Shown here piece by piece: positions 37,301 through 45,304 of a stretch of 64,000 nucleotides of DNA. The position numbers and the translations under genes were made by a program. The stretch's first letter is position 1. Each line of letters starts with the position of its first letter. This DNA is from Bdellovibrionales bacterium (GTDB lineage: Bacteria; Bdellovibrionota; Bdellovibrionia; Bdellovibrionales; UBA1609), in contig JADJNU010000005.1 in the NCBI GenBank assembly GCA_016714165.1, positions 1 to 64,000 on the forward strand. The letters are read 5' to 3'. The notes below the pieces were generated by a model. It was given only the letters and a program-made list of their open reading frames with translations. It did not search any database and was not told the origin of the DNA.

Positions 37301-37819
37301 ATTGGGGGGTGCCATCTGATCTTCATCGCTGAGCTCAATCATCAAAACCAAACTGTTCTCGATTCCCACCGAACCAACAATCATTAATGGAAATGATTTT
37401 ATATCTTCATTTGTCGAATTATCTATTGTATTTAGATTGATTTCAAAATTCGAAGTTCCTTGAGAAATAGTAGAAATTCCCATATGGGGAGAAAAATCAC
37501 CGGAGCCTCCAACGACTTCCCAGGTAACGCTTAATGGTTGAGTTGAAGGCTTACTAAGAGAAATGGACACAGCGTAAGAGTCCCCCTCCGTGAGAGAAAT
37601 GGAAGGTGGACTGTTACTGAACAATATTGTTCCACTGATGCCAATTCCTGGCTCATCATTTTGATTACTTTTATTTCTATCGTTAACATCGTTGCATCCA
37701 CATAATAACAGGGCGCCGGAGAGGATGAATAATAGAAACAAGAACGATAAAATAGATGATCCAAATCCATTCTCAGTTAAATTGAAAGGATAATTTGGAC
37801 TGTTATTCGAGCGTTTCAA
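34346..37819 (-). CDS. Large lipoprotein with Calx-beta-like, FN3-like and ~14 delta-60 repeats
   Basis: A TTG at 37819 with GGAGG five bases upstream is preferred over the ATG at 37843. About 1157 residues. Lipobox ALLLCGCN near residue 40. Then a Calx-beta-like region, a fibronectin type III-like domain (SSTAIALSWISGG ... TPATQYSFRICAING), and about 14 delta-60 repeats of ~50 residues (pattern DGKI ... GxxxxxxxVARYNANGTLDSSFG). These repeats are thought to form beta-propellers; fourteen would fit two seven-bladed propellers. Probably displayed on the cell surface; binding partner unknown. Confidence 0.85.
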   Translation of the reverse strand: MKRSNNSPNYPFNLTENGFGSSILSFLFLLFILSGALLLCGCNDVNDRNKSNQNDEPGIGISGTILFSNSPPSISLTEGDSYAVSISLSKPSTQPLSVTWEVVGGSGDFSPHMGISTISQGTSNFEINLNTIDNSTNEDIKSFPLMIVGSVGIENSLVLMIELSDEDQMAPPNPTSPLATTTSSTAIALSWISGGGTSLDYRISYQSGATAPASCSLGSTIDETAINSLTHAVTGLTPATQYSFRICAINGNNVPNVSSGVTVSAVTDYSPDNSGPGPISWVQVPDVSNGLSTGEIFLFWSGQGIDTESGIRDYKVEQFTSSDCSGSPTFSVMQTEANGWYNLQAGSNSLNITPYDKSNNAGTPTCSGEIVRTTPTPLITGFGINGFKIFESNFGNSGFSDALVLPNDQILVSGWIYFGHHPKPLLGRLNSDGSWDTTFGGEGKGYRHLLLPGAGVSYGAKLAIQVDGKIIQAGHSTDQGLGYVARYNANGTLDSSFGNGGFITVQIGANDTDLNAAVVMSNGKIGVSGSINNGGVDQTVVIRLDQNGRYDPLFNTTGYISFDILGQNTRSLTIAEGTLNSLVVAGDNANSAQLYIAKISSAGVLDSGFGTSGITVLDPSSNNDTLHDLKVLADGKMLAAGSMDNCGLLMRFQETGVLDSSFGTGGFSQECVSETYRKAFIRPGGKIAAVGNNSLLVAQFSINGVLDSGFGHNGVNELWASPLNAYGESGGILSTGEIIVVGGGWHIKNHSSLIGMYNSDGTPSNLFGTYGVKAYSNMGKDHEELAGLKVRPGTDKLIFGLSVQGDYGWNYSFTQTDSSGVLDSTFAHGGKDLFDVSNSGGDNLDRMEAFFLNTDGTLSAAGSGWGSSSEMSSGRWTATGLFDITFNGIGSLTLSQSNSQTANGLTVQPDGKTILTGYSGGSNLDLRVVRLTTSGALDTSFNGTGIVTTSFGSNYDEGIAVAVQADGMIVTVGTKADNAGIIARYTSTGTLDNGFNSSGTITVNRSGREYLSDLFIQGDAKIVTFGVQDASFALSRYNTDGSVDLTFGATSGYTVIDLPGFPSNCDSSRMLRLNDGSFLLVGTIEFGGNYRDIAVAKLTSSGLVDTSFNGTGILIINLGGTDDVGVEAIQLSDNSVVVGFRTNRDGQYDFGAFKITP

Positions 37820-38033
37820 GACAGCCTCCGCACTATGGACCATTGGCTAGGTAATCAGTGCATTTTCTCAGAACTTATTAACTTATCGGAACTTCAGGAC
37901 TTTGGACTAAGTGAAGGTTTGGTCATGAAAATGTCTCAACCAGGGATTGTTATATAGGAGTCCATAGCAATACAATCGTCCTTTATCCACCGATTTCTGC
38001 TACGTGCCTAAATGAGGTATGCCGAGTTGGTGT

Positions 38034-38059
38034 GAGACTTGAGACTTGAGACTTGAGAC
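38034..38059 (+). repeat. GAGACTT heptamer, 3.7 units
   Basis: Three full copies and a partial GAGAC in the divergent intergenic region 37820-38158, 100 bp before the TolC-like gene. Unit number could alter promoter spacing. Apart from this and a presumed divergent promoter, I see nothing in the gap. Confidence 0.8.
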
Positions 38060-38158
38060 AATTAAGGGAACAATCATAAAACTATCTAAGCTGAGGTTTT
38101 CTTGCTTTTGAGGGCTATGAATACGGCTCATTCTGAAACTTGAGTGCGTGGAGGATTT

Positions 38159-39616
38159 GTGGAATTACGAAAGCTGCTTGAAATCTTTTTTATTAGGCTC
38201 TCGATTTTTGTATTTGGTTGCTGGATCTTTTCAGTTTTAACTCAATTGCAGGCTGGGGCGGCAATTAGTTTATCTCAATACCGAATTCAAGTTGAAAATA
38301 ATTACTCAGGCTTTTCATCTTCCCAGCTGAGTCAGCAGGGATCAACGGATCTTGAAAAGAATCTACCTTCTTTAGCAGATACGCAACTGACTGCAAATAT
38401 TTATTCCAATGATGATCGGCGGCCGACCGGTAACCCCTCCTTTCAGGGGTTTCGAACAAACACCGTTGGAGCCTCCATCGGAATTCAGAAGCAGTTCCTC
38501 TCTGGACCAAGATTGGAACTCGCCCAACACGTTTCTCATTCAAGCATTGCGGGAGCTTCGTCGGTCAGTCTTCCTCTGGCCGACTATTATGATACCTATC
38601 CGAAATTGTCATTGAATATTCCACTATGGCGAAATTTGTCTGGATCGGAAATAAAGATTAAAGAGGAATCACTGAGGGAAGAGGCACGAGCTGATTCCCT
38701 TCGTACTCACCTACAATCTGCTCAACTGGACGTGCGAGTAAACATGGCCTTCTATTCACTAGCGGCGGCACGCGAAAATATACAAGTTCAGAAGGAAATC
38801 TTGGATCGTGCCACTGTTATTCTCGAATGGATTACAACAAAATTTAGTCGAAATTTAGTGGACAGCTCTGACTTATACCAATCAGAGGCCGCCGTGACTG
38901 CGCGAAAAATGCAACTGGAAGAGGCAACAACATGGCTAGGGGAGGCCCAGCGTGAGTTTAACGTTTTGAGAGGAGTCAATTCCAATGTCGAGGTCTCAGA
39001 GGAACTTCAGGTGGAAGTTCTTCCAATTGAAGAATTGGTTAATTTGGGTGACCAAGTGAAACGACGAAAAGATCTTGCTCTCGGTCAGGTTGGAACTAGG
39101 GTTCAAGAATTGAATCAAAGAGGAAGGGCACAAATGTCAAAGCCAACATTGGATCTTTCGGCGGAGGGACAGTGGAGCGGACGAGATGCTCGACTTGACG
39201 AAGCGCAGAGAGAAATTTTAGATAAAAATCAGACTCTTTTGTTTGTTGGATTGAAGTTTTCCATGCCACTTGACACTTCAAAAAGCACAACAATAGGAGA
39301 CAGTTTTCAAAAAATGTCAGAAGGCAGCCGGCTTTCAGTGCAATCTCAAGAAAGCGACCAAAAGCGAATTTGGTCTGATTTCGTCAGTTTAGGAAAATCC
39401 CTACATCAACAAATCAAGTTAGTTCAGGAGCTTGAAATTATTCAAAGAAAAAAAGCAGATGAGGAAAGAAAGAGATTAAACGCAGGCCGCTCCACAACCT
39501 TTCAAACTTTGAGCTTTGAGCAGGATTATAGCGCGGCAAAGAGTCAGCGGATCAATATTGAATTAAAAGCTCGTCAGTATATTGCGCAAAAAAGTCTTTT
39601 TGAAGAGGTTCGATAG
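38159..39616 (+). CDS. TolC-family outer-membrane efflux protein
   Basis: The GTG at 38159 follows GGAGG at five bases. About 485 residues with a signal/anchor helix, then two long helical hairpins typical of TolC-like channels: coiled-coil segments around residues 160-270 (EESLREEARADSLRTHLQ ... AARENIQVQKEIL) and 370-470. It pairs with the RND pump 29 bp downstream to span the envelope. A periplasmic adaptor gene, normally present, is not in this operon. Confidence 0.8.
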   Translation: MELRKLLEIFFIRLSIFVFGCWIFSVLTQLQAGAAISLSQYRIQVENNYSGFSSSQLSQQGSTDLEKNLPSLADTQLTANIYSNDDRRPTGNPSFQGFRTNTVGASIGIQKQFLSGPRLELAQHVSHSSIAGASSVSLPLADYYDTYPKLSLNIPLWRNLSGSEIKIKEESLREEARADSLRTHLQSAQLDVRVNMAFYSLAAARENIQVQKEILDRATVILEWITTKFSRNLVDSSDLYQSEAAVTARKMQLEEATTWLGEAQREFNVLRGVNSNVEVSEELQVEVLPIEELVNLGDQVKRRKDLALGQVGTRVQELNQRGRAQMSKPTLDLSAEGQWSGRDARLDEAQREILDKNQTLLFVGLKFSMPLDTSKSTTIGDSFQKMSEGSRLSVQSQESDQKRIWSDFVSLGKSLHQQIKLVQELEIIQRKKADEERKRLNAGRSTTFQTLSFEQDYSAAKSQRINIELKARQYIAQKSLFEEVR

Positions 39617-39645
39617 CAACTAAAGCGAGTTCAACAGGAGATCTT

Positions 39646-42600
39646 ATGAAAATTTGGGAACTTTCCATTCGACGGCCGATTTTCATGTCTTGTATTTTAG
39701 TGGCGCTTATTGTCGTTGGGCTTTTCAGTCTCAAGAAATTGCCCCTTGAACTTTTTCCTGATGTCACTTTTCCCGTCGTGACGGTGACCACCATATATCC
39801 TGGTGCAGGGCCTTCTGAGATTGAGACTTTAGTAGCGAAACCCTTAGAAGAGGAGCTGAGTACATTAGCTGGGTTAAAGGTGGTTCGATCTATCAGTCGG
39901 GAGAGCGTTGGAATTGTCGTTGCTGAATTTGCTCTCGATGTTGATATAAAATATGCTGAGCAGCAAATCCGTGATCGGGTTTCTGCCGCAAAGAGAAAAC
40001 TGCCAGACGACATCGAAGAGCCTGTTATTCGCAAGGTAGATCCATCTGCGCAACCAATTGTAGTGGTTGCCATCAAGTCAAAATTGGAAGGTGGAAAGCT
40101 CTATGATTTAGCGAACGAAATCATTCGACCAAAATTTGAACAGCTCAGTCAAGTCGGACAGGTTGAAATATTTGGAATCAGAAAACGAGAAATTCAAATC
40201 CAATTGGATCGCGATAAACTGCGGTCTCGTCAGATTTCAGTGAGTCAAGTGGCCAGAGCCCTGACAAGATCAGGAGACAATATTCCCGCTGGTAAACTAA
40301 CTCAGGATGATAGCGAGACCGTCTATAGAACAATGGGTGGATTTGATTCACTTAGTGATATGAGTCAATTTTTAGTAAATTTTTACGGAAATGACGTGTC
40401 AACTCGAGTGCGAGATGTTGGCAGGGTGGTTGATACATTGGAAGACGAAAAGATGCGGGCTTATGTCGACGGCCAACCGGCCGCACTTCTTTACGTTTAT
40501 AAGCAGTCAGGCGCGAATACGGTGAAAGTGTCAGACGCTATTTTAAAATTAGTTGAGAAGTTGAATTCAGACCAAGCCGGCGTCAAAGATCCTGTATTTA
40601 GTGTAGAAGTTGTGCGTGACTTGTCTCGTTTTGTGCGCGCGAATATTTTGGACGTAATGGAGTCAATCGGATTTGGGATTCTCTTGACTGTGATTGTGGT
40701 CTTTTTATTTCTTGGCTCGATTCGTAGCACAATCATCACAGGACTGGCTATACCTGTTAGCTTGATTGGTTCGCTGATTTTTATATCGCTCGCGGGTCTC
40801 AGTATAAATATTATGACCCTCTTGGCTTTTTCTTTAGCAGTTGGCCTTCTGATAGATGATGCGATTGTGGTTAGAGAGAATATATATAGGCATTTAGAAA
40901 TGGGCAAAACGGCGTTCAGAGCGGCGCTTGATGGGACTTCTGAAGTGGCACTTGCCGTGACGGCTGTGACTCTCGCTGTGGTTTCTGTTTTTGGCCCCAT
41001 TGCCTTTCTGTCAGGAGTTGTTGGTCAATTTTTTAAGGCTTTTGGTCTTGGTGTTTGTTTTGTTATGTTGATCAGTCTCTTTGATGCCTTGAGCAATGCT
41101 CCGATGTTATCGGCCTATTTTGGCGGAATGCACGAGAAAAATTCAAGCGAGAAATTGTCTTGGTTGAGTCCGGTGGCATCGCTACTCATCATTTTTGAGC
41201 GATTGCAGACGAAGCTTGCGGTGAGGTACGAGCGGTTACTTCGTCTGATATTGAGACACCAGCTGATTACGCTGCTGGGGACTTTCATTGTGGTGTTTTT
41301 TTTGGGTTACTCGGTCAAGTTCATCCCTAAGACTTTTCTGTCTCCTCAGGACAATGGTGAATTCTTGGTTTCGCTCGAGCTCAAGCCAGGAGCCTCTTTG
41401 GATGAAACCACGAAACTGGCTCTTGATGTTGAAAAGCTGATCAAAAGCAATCCTTCTGTCGTTCAGACGATAGTGTCGGTGGGAGATACCAGTGGTACTT
41501 CATACAAGGCGGATGTTTTTGTACGTTTGCTTAAGTTTGGGCAACGTCATCTGACTACGACGGAGGTTAAGGATCAGGTGAGGATTGCTCTGGCACAATT
41601 TTCAAAAGCAGCACCAAAGGTTAAAGATGTTGACATGGTAGGTGCTGGGCAGCGTCCTTTTGTTTTAAATATTAGAGGGTATGACTTAGATCAGGTAAGA
41701 CTTGTAGCCAATAGGGTTTATGAGAAGTTGAAACAGCATCCTGGGCTGATTGACCCGGAGATCACCGACAAGCCTGGAATTCCCGAATTTCAAATGAAAA
41801 TTGACGGGGGCAAAGCCCTTCAGTATGGGGTCACGCCAGCCTTGGTGGGTGGAGAACTTCGGGGTCAAATTGAGGGCCTGACGCCAGCAAAATTTAGGCA
41901 AGCTGGTTTGGAGTACGACATCAGAGTTCGCCTTAAGGACGATCAAAGAAATCTAGAGGATTCCTTTCGTCTTATTGAGATACCGAATGTCAATGGGAGG
42001 TTGGTTCCTCTGCATGAATTTACTTTCTCAAAGAAGGAGACGGGTGCCGCCGCCATCAGTCGTGAAGATCGAGCCAGATATATCAGCATAGAAGCGGACA
42101 TTAAACCAGGTGGGCCAGGTATGGGTGGTGTGATTTCTGATATTCGCAATTGGTTTGAGATTGGAGAGGTTGCCCTTCCTGAGGGAATTAGCTATCGCTT
42201 TGTTGGACAGGCGGAAAATTTTCAGGAATTGGGTCAAAGCATTATAGTAGCCGGTATTTTTGCTCTGGTATTTATCTATTTGGTTTTAGCTAGTCTTTAT
42301 GAATCTGTGGTGACACCTTTTGTTATCATGTTGGTTATTCCATTGGCCGTATTTGGGGGCTTCTTTGGACTATTTGTAATGAAATCAAGCTTGGATCTGT
42401 TCTCTATGATCGGGTGTATTATGTTAATGGGTTTAGCAACGAAAAACTCAATTATTTTGGTCGATTACATCAACCAAAAGCTCCAAGACGGACTGGATTT
42501 GACTGATGCTATCGTGAAAGCGGGGACAACGCGGCTGAGGCCTATTGTCATGACGTCTCTTGCCCTTATCATGGGTATGATGCCGATTGCCATCGGTTTG

Positions 42601-42780
42601 AATGAGGCCTCCAGCCAAAGGAGATCTTTAGGGATTGCAGTTGTGGGAGGGGTATTTATTTCCACTCTTTTAACCTTGATCGTAATTCCCGCCGTCTTTA
42701 GTTATATAGAGCTTGGTCGTCGGTGGATGATTAATAGGGTTGGTTCGAAGATTGTTAACGCTGATACTGATAGTAACTGA
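39646..42780 (+). CDS. RND-family efflux pump (HAE1 type)
   Basis: 1044 residues, the usual length. N-terminal TM1 (SIRRPIFMSCILVALIVVG), then the porter domain with PGAGPSEIETLV and the LEEELSTLAGLK segment. TM4 carries the Asp pair GLLIDDAIVV, and the TM10 region GLATKNSIILVDYIN supplies Lys, forming the proton relay. The large duplicated periplasmic loops are complete. A proton-driven exporter of hydrophobic compounds, working with the TolC-like protein upstream. Substrates cannot be told from sequence. Confidence 0.9.
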   Translation: MKIWELSIRRPIFMSCILVALIVVGLFSLKKLPLELFPDVTFPVVTVTTIYPGAGPSEIETLVAKPLEEELSTLAGLKVVRSISRESVGIVVAEFALDVDIKYAEQQIRDRVSAAKRKLPDDIEEPVIRKVDPSAQPIVVVAIKSKLEGGKLYDLANEIIRPKFEQLSQVGQVEIFGIRKREIQIQLDRDKLRSRQISVSQVARALTRSGDNIPAGKLTQDDSETVYRTMGGFDSLSDMSQFLVNFYGNDVSTRVRDVGRVVDTLEDEKMRAYVDGQPAALLYVYKQSGANTVKVSDAILKLVEKLNSDQAGVKDPVFSVEVVRDLSRFVRANILDVMESIGFGILLTVIVVFLFLGSIRSTIITGLAIPVSLIGSLIFISLAGLSINIMTLLAFSLAVGLLIDDAIVVRENIYRHLEMGKTAFRAALDGTSEVALAVTAVTLAVVSVFGPIAFLSGVVGQFFKAFGLGVCFVMLISLFDALSNAPMLSAYFGGMHEKNSSEKLSWLSPVASLLIIFERLQTKLAVRYERLLRLILRHQLITLLGTFIVVFFLGYSVKFIPKTFLSPQDNGEFLVSLELKPGASLDETTKLALDVEKLIKSNPSVVQTIVSVGDTSGTSYKADVFVRLLKFGQRHLTTTEVKDQVRIALAQFSKAAPKVKDVDMVGAGQRPFVLNIRGYDLDQVRLVANRVYEKLKQHPGLIDPEITDKPGIPEFQMKIDGGKALQYGVTPALVGGELRGQIEGLTPAKFRQAGLEYDIRVRLKDDQRNLEDSFRLIEIPNVNGRLVPLHEFTFSKKETGAAAISREDRARYISIEADIKPGGPGMGGVISDIRNWFEIGEVALPEGISYRFVGQAENFQELGQSIIVAGIFALVFIYLVLASLYESVVTPFVIMLVIPLAVFGGFFGLFVMKSSLDLFSMIGCIMLMGLATKNSIILVDYINQKLQDGLDLTDAIVKAGTTRLRPIVMTSLALIMGMMPIAIGLNEASSQRRSLGIAVVGGVFISTLLTLIVIPAVFSYIELGRRWMINRVGSKIVNADTDSN

Positions 42781-42795
42781 TCTTGCTTCTTTCAT

Positions 42796-43809
42796 TTATT
42801 CATCAACAAGGTCAACATCAAGTCCAAGCCAAGCACGGAGCAAGCGCCGATAGTAGCCGCTTTCATGTTCTGTTTTGTCAGATGAATCGCCTGAGCTTTG
42901 TGAGTCTAGGTGGTCTGGATTCATTGCGTAAGGTCCTTGTTGATGGATGTATTCCATTGTCTCATTGTATAACTTATCTGGGTCATCTATTGCAGCCAGG
43001 ATAGAAGTTCTAACCGCACTGACTATTGTGACTTCATTGGGATCAAGATCTCTAAAATGCCGATAGGTCAACATCGCGGCATCGCCCAGCAGATGGGCAA
43101 TTCCTGTCCTATTTCCCGATTTGACTAAATCGCGAATGACTAAGAGATTAAACTGCAGTGCGCCTCTCAGTGACAGGATTCGATCCGTTGCGTGTTGTTC
43201 GCGAAGCGTGTAGGTCGCTTGAACGACATCGGCTTGTCTCTCTAAACTTTGGTGCTCTGGGCTGATGCTCCCATTTTTTCGGGCTAAGGCAAAAGTTGCC
43301 CTCCTTATCCGACTGGAAATCGGTTCAAGAAAAGGTGCCAGCAAATTAGCTGTCAAAAGAGAAATTTGGCCAAAAACTGCCACAGTGAATGCTGGAAAAA
43401 AATCAATTCCCTTATCGTTAACCAGTGCCAAAGTTCCAGCAGTTAGGGCGGAAGTTCCTGCGATACCGGAAACCAGATAAAAATAGCGTTTTCCACCTGA
43501 AAAATTCAATTTCTCAAATGAAGTTTCGATTGCCTTAGCAAGATTTCTTTCTAAGCATTCGTCTCCTTCTTGACACTCCTTCAAAATGCGAACACGAATT
43601 GAATTCCGTGCAAACAACTGAATGTACCAAGACTTCAAAATAGGCTGTTTATCTAGTTGCCTTTTCATTTCAATTTCAAAAAAATTTGACGCCCTACCAT
43701 TGAGAGAGCTTGCGCAAGAAGTCTCTTTACCGAAACACAATGATCCAGAAAGAAAAATGGCCGTGAAACAAAATCTGAGAATTGATTCTTTTGACAAGCT
43801 GATGGCCAC
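42796..43809 (-). CDS. Exported/membrane protein of unknown function
   Basis: 337 residues from a GTG start with GAGG nine bases upstream. It has an N-terminal signal-like helix (FCFTAIFLSGSLCFG), two membrane helices in the middle (VSGIAGTSALTAGTLALV and VAVFGQISLLTANLLAPF), then a charged helical C-terminal half. No family recognised. It converges on the RND gene with only 15 bp between stops. A perfect FNR-type box lies 46 bp upstream of the start, so expression may respond to oxygen or a related signal. Confidence 0.7.
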   Translation of the reverse strand: MAISLSKESILRFCFTAIFLSGSLCFGKETSCASSLNGRASNFFEIEMKRQLDKQPILKSWYIQLFARNSIRVRILKECQEGDECLERNLAKAIETSFEKLNFSGGKRYFYLVSGIAGTSALTAGTLALVNDKGIDFFPAFTVAVFGQISLLTANLLAPFLEPISSRIRRATFALARKNGSISPEHQSLERQADVVQATYTLREQHATDRILSLRGALQFNLLVIRDLVKSGNRTGIAHLLGDAAMLTYRHFRDLDPNEVTIVSAVRTSILAAIDDPDKLYNETMEYIHQQGPYAMNPDHLDSQSSGDSSDKTEHESGYYRRLLRAWLGLDVDLVDE

Positions 43810-43854
43810 GGTAAAATGCCTCTAAAAAATTTACGCGAATGAGTCTTTTTAAAT

Positions 43855-43868
43855 TTGATCAAGATCAA
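43855..43868. promoter_or_regulatory. Perfect FNR/CRP-type box TTGATCAAGATCAA
   Basis: It matches TTGAT-N4-ATCAA exactly. On the reverse strand a TAAATT sequence follows 21 bp later, which would place the box at about -41.5 of the 42796-43809 gene, the class II activator position. The ankyrin gene starts 168 bp away on the other side. Confidence 0.6.
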
Positions 43869-44036
43869 AGTCAAAATTGAAGAGCTAGTTTGAAAATAGA
43901 CCAAAGAGCAGAGCCTGACAAAAGCAAACTTTAGCCCTGATTGCAAATATAAAGTTAAATAAGGCACAACTGCTCATGGTAGACATGATATCTTCTTAAG
44001 AAAGTCAAATAAAATAGGAAGTCTCAACAGATTTTT

Positions 44037-45266
44037 ATGAAGTCAAAGTCTGCTAAAGCCTACCTCAAAAAAATTCTCACTAAATATTCTGACCACAGAG
44101 GTCATCATGTCAGCCACGATAAGGATTTGATACAATTGTCAAAAAAATCAGATGTTTCTGGAGCATTAGCGGCCCTCAAGGCCGGAGCCAAAGTAAATGC
44201 AGTTGATGCAGTGACTGGACGAACTGCGCTTCACTTTGCTGTTGAAAAAAACTGTCTCCCTTTGGTTGGAATACTTCTCAGATACAAGGCCCGGAGTGAC
44301 ATTCAAGACAATTCTAAAAATTACACTCCTTTGATGTTGGCGGCGACCGAACTCAACTTGCAGAGGGCCATTCTTGCAATGATGTCAACAGAGGTGAGAG
44401 GATTGGATAAGTTGGATCATCTTGGTCGTAATCTCATCAACATCGCACTGGACAGCGAAAAGGATCTTGTCGCCGTTTTTTTTGCCGAAAAGGGAGTAAG
44501 CCTTCAACAAGCATTTATCTGGGCTCTTGAAGAAAAACACATTGAGCAAATATCCTGGTTCCTCAAGCGAGGATGTTCTGTGAACACAGTTATGTCCAAT
44601 GGATTCACTCCCCTGATGCGCGCTATTCTGGAGAAAAACCAGGTTGATGTTATTTATTATTTGCGGAATGGGGCTAATCCAAATTTAATCGGTGGTGGAG
44701 GCGACTTGGTTTCTACACATGGAAAAACCCCACTCATGGTTGCGATCGAGACTGCGGGCGCTGAGGATATCGTACTGGAAATACTGGAAGCAGAGCGAAC
44801 GGACCTGGAGGTTTGCGACCCCCACGGGGAGACAGCTATTTTTAAAGCTGTGAGGACTTTTAATTTTTCGGCCGTGAGGTCCATGATAAAGAGGGGCGCT
44901 AATACAAAGGTAGTTTCGCGCGAGGGGCTTTCTTTGTTTCATGCTTTAGTTCAAAGTGGAAAGGCGCAAATGGCCCAGTTCATTTGGGAGATGGGCGGTT
45001 ACGACGTGAGCCATCCAGATAAAAGGGGATGGAGCCCCTTAATGTATGCAGCGAAAGAGGGCTTTTTGCCGATGGTAGAGCTCTTGATGACTTATGGAGC
45101 AGATCCAGGATATAGATCTCCTCATTTGGGTATAACAGCCGTAGATTTGGCTATCGGAATTCGACGCAAAGGTCCCAGGGAGCTATCAGTTGAAAAACAG
45201 ATTGAATTCGATCGGGTTATCAGCATTTTATCAAAGTCCGTTTCTTCTTCGTCCTCTTCATTTTGA
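44037..45266 (+). CDS. Ankyrin-repeat protein
   Basis: 409 residues, no signal peptide. About nine ankyrin-type units occupy residues ~35-390, for example TGRTALHFAVEKNCLPLV, NYTPLMLAATELNLQRA, NGFTPLMRAILEKNQVDV, HGKTPLMVAIETAGAED and RGWSPLMYAAKEGFLPMV. A protein-protein interaction scaffold; partner unknown. The C-terminal tail is poly-Ser. It ends 38 bp from the convergent peptide-binding protein gene. The ATG at 44037 lacks a clear ribosome-binding site. Confidence 0.85.
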   Translation: MKSKSAKAYLKKILTKYSDHRGHHVSHDKDLIQLSKKSDVSGALAALKAGAKVNAVDAVTGRTALHFAVEKNCLPLVGILLRYKARSDIQDNSKNYTPLMLAATELNLQRAILAMMSTEVRGLDKLDHLGRNLINIALDSEKDLVAVFFAEKGVSLQQAFIWALEEKHIEQISWFLKRGCSVNTVMSNGFTPLMRAILEKNQVDVIYYLRNGANPNLIGGGGDLVSTHGKTPLMVAIETAGAEDIVLEILEAERTDLEVCDPHGETAIFKAVRTFNFSAVRSMIKRGANTKVVSREGLSLFHALVQSGKAQMAQFIWEMGGYDVSHPDKRGWSPLMYAAKEGFLPMVELLMTYGADPGYRSPHLGITAVDLAIGIRRKGPRELSVEKQIEFDRVISILSKSVSSSSSSF

Positions 45267-45304
45267 TCAGACTTATTTTAAAAAGAAACCAAGACCAAAA
45301 AATT

